DNA from: Symsagittifera roscoffensis
Lineage: Eukaryota > Xenacoelomorpha > Acoela > Convolutidae
Reading direction: 5' to 3'
NCBI RefSeq assembly: GCF_963678635.1
Contig: NC_087065.1
Span: forward strand, 72,613,345 to 72,677,344
Length of the DNA: 64,000 bases
The notes beneath the pieces were generated by a model. That model saw only the letters and a program-made list of their open reading frames with translations, did not search any database and was not told the DNA's origin. The position numbers and the translations under genes were made by a program. Numbering within the stretch: the first letter of the stretch is position 1; each line of letters starts with the position of its first letter. Positions 62,301 through 64,000 of this stretch are shown piece by piece.

Positions 62301-64000
62301 AGGAACGAAAGCTAAACAATCCTTAGCTAGACGATAATCTTACCTGGTTCTGTTTTACATGAATCAATGTTTTTTCGATTGTGCTTGCTCAAATGGTATT
62401 TGCTTCTAAATAATTTTGAAACTAAACCTGTTTTGTTTCGGAGCAATTGCAGTTCAACACTTTATTAAACCAGCAAATGTGCAACATGATTCAATCGAAT
62501 TTTACTTTTGTTAATGTTGAAAAATAATATAAGCTGTAAACCCTACACTATCTCTTAACACACAGTCGTAGTTTGGTGAAATAACCAGTGCTGTAGTACA
62601 TAAGTTAAATGCGTTTCTTGATAGCTTGCTTTCTGATGTAGCTATCTCATCTAAAAAATTAGATTTGGAAAGCCAGGTAATTTTGAGTTAATTGAAACCA
62701 CATTTTTTTCTAACCCTGCAATCTTTTATGCTTTGTAAAACTTATGTTGTATCCTGCTTTTTTTTGTGTAGAAAACTGTTTTTCACAGTTTTCAAGGAAC
62801 GAAAGTAAATAATCCTGAAGTAGACGATGGTAAGACGATATGTTTACCTGGTTGTGTTGTACATAAAGCAATGTTTTATTCGATTGTGCTTGTTCAAATG
62901 GTAATCGCTTCTAAATGTTTTCGAAACCAAACATGTTTGTTTCGGAGCAATTGCAGTTCAGAAATTTTTTAAACCAGTAAATGTGCAACATGATTGAATG
63001 AAATATTACTGCTGTTTTTGTTTGTGTTGGAAAATATTATCAGCAGTAAACGCTACACAATATTTTAACACACAGGTGTAATTTGGTGAAATAATCAAAG
63101 ATGTAGTACATAAGTTAAATGCGTTTCTTGAGATTTTGCTTTCTAATGTAGCTATCTCATCTAAAAAATCAGATTTGGAAAGCCAGGTAGTTTTGAATTA
63201 ATTGAATCCACACTTTTTATCCTGCAATTTTATGCTTCTTTGTAGAACTTATGCTGTTTTCTGCTTTCTCGTGTAGAAAATTGTTTTTCACAGTTTTCAA
63301 GGAACGAAAGCTAAACAATCCTGAACTAGACGAGGGTAAGACGATAATCTTACCTGGTTGTGTTGTACATGAATCAATGTTTTTTCGATTGTGCTTGCTC
63401 AAATGGTAATTGCTTCTAAATAATTTCGAAACTGTAAACCTGTTTTGTTTCGGAGCAATTGCAGTTCAACACTTTATTAAACCAGCAAATGTGCAACATG
63501 ATTCAATCGAATTTTACTTTTGTTTATGTTGAAAAATAATATAAGCAGTAAACCCTACACTATCTCTTAACCCACGGTCGTACTTTGGTGAAATAACGAG
63601 AGCTCTAATACATAAGTTAATTGCGTGTCTTAAGTGCTGGATTTCTGATGTTACGATCTCTTTTTAAAAATCAGATTTGGAAAGCCAGGTTTTTTTGAAT
63701 TATTTGCAACTAAATTTTTTACCCTGCATTCTATTATGCTTTTTTTAGAACTTATGTTTTTTCCTGCTTTCTTGTGTAGAAAATTGTTTTTCACAGTTTT
63801 CAAGGAACGAAAGCTAAACAATCCTGAACTAGACGAGGGTAAGACGATAATCTTACCTGGCTGTGTTGTACATGAATCAATGTTTTTTCGATTGTGCTTG
63901 CTCAAATGGTAATTGCTTCTAAATAGATTCGAAACTGTAAACCTGTTTGTTTCGGAGCAATTGAAGTTCTGAACTTCATTAAACCAGCAAATGTGCAACA
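53375..64000. repeat. ~505-bp satellite array with higher-order repeats
   Basis: About 21 tandem units run to the window edge. A TGTAGAAAACTG anchor recurs at 53588, 54106, 54611, 55373, 55877, 56388, 56879, 57219, 57710, 58217, 58752, 59259, 59759, 60424 and so on to 63776. Most spacings are 485-535 bp, with shorter (about 335-340) and longer (665, 762) variants. A variant unit with TTCACGCCTGTGTGTTG at 56890 and 61953, and the units after it, repeat with a period of about 5.06 kb. Each unit has a hairpin (GAAAACTGT and ACAGTTTTC around TTTTC) and a TAAGACGATAATCTTA palindrome. The short minus-strand ORFs it gives are by-products. It lies in the last visible CEP70 intron. Confidence 0.85.

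Noticed and set aside
58696-63998. Repeated minus-strand ORFs of about 60-115 codons with SSSSGLFSFRSL in satellite units
   Set aside because: They follow the satellite period, start and stop variably and have no independent support; tandem repeats of one open stretch produce them.

Overview
The window is AT-rich, intron-rich metazoan (invertebrate-like) nuclear DNA. Coding exons are islands of higher GC with GT-AG boundaries, and the introns are packed with LTR retrotransposons, a LINE relic, Helitron-like elements, MITEs and satellite DNA. No prokaryotic features are visible, and the phylum cannot be fixed from the sequence.

Host genes: two genes on the + strand are recognised. (1) The C-terminal two-thirds of SCFD2, a Sec1/Munc18-family protein, lies in a 45-nt micro-exon (10-54) and one large exon (4728-6124). 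(2) CEP70, a centrosomal coiled-coil protein, has 14 phase-compatible coding exons between 10573 and 47873. They give 632 codons in one unbroken frame, and the TPR-containing C-terminus lies beyond the right edge.

Intron cargo: the SCFD2 intron carries a short and a long palindrome that share one identical 37-nt loop, plus a broken LINE on the minus strand. Between the genes are a dispersed repeat and a Helitron-like element with internal tandem repeats. CEP70 intron 3 holds a 13.6-kb Ty3/gypsy-type element (13460-27088, 4-bp target duplication, LTRs about 97% alike). CEP70 intron 8 holds an 8.9-kb BEL/Pao element on the minus strand (33107-41992, LTRs that read as identical, 5-bp target duplication, one intact 1873-codon polyprotein). 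Both insertions lie within 40 nt of a CEP70 3' splice site. From 48.2 kb to the window end is a roughly 505-bp satellite with higher-order structure, interrupted by Helitron-like and MITE insertions.

Most interesting system: the Ty3/gypsy element. Its pol encodes, between protease and reverse transcriptase, a TARG1/OARD1-like macrodomain (ADP-ribosylhydrolase fold) that keeps the Lys and Asp equivalents of the catalytic pair. Gag and pol are joined by an in-phase UUUAAAC slippery heptamer with a nested stem structure starting 7 nt downstream. Beyond pol it carries an antisense 146-codon ORF, a broken membrane-glycoprotein (env-like) gene with a possible short spliced leader, and an intact accessory ORF that opens with an acidic, p53-TAD-like motif. 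This copy's pol and env are broken by several frameshifts and stops, while gag, the antisense ORF and the accessory ORF are open.
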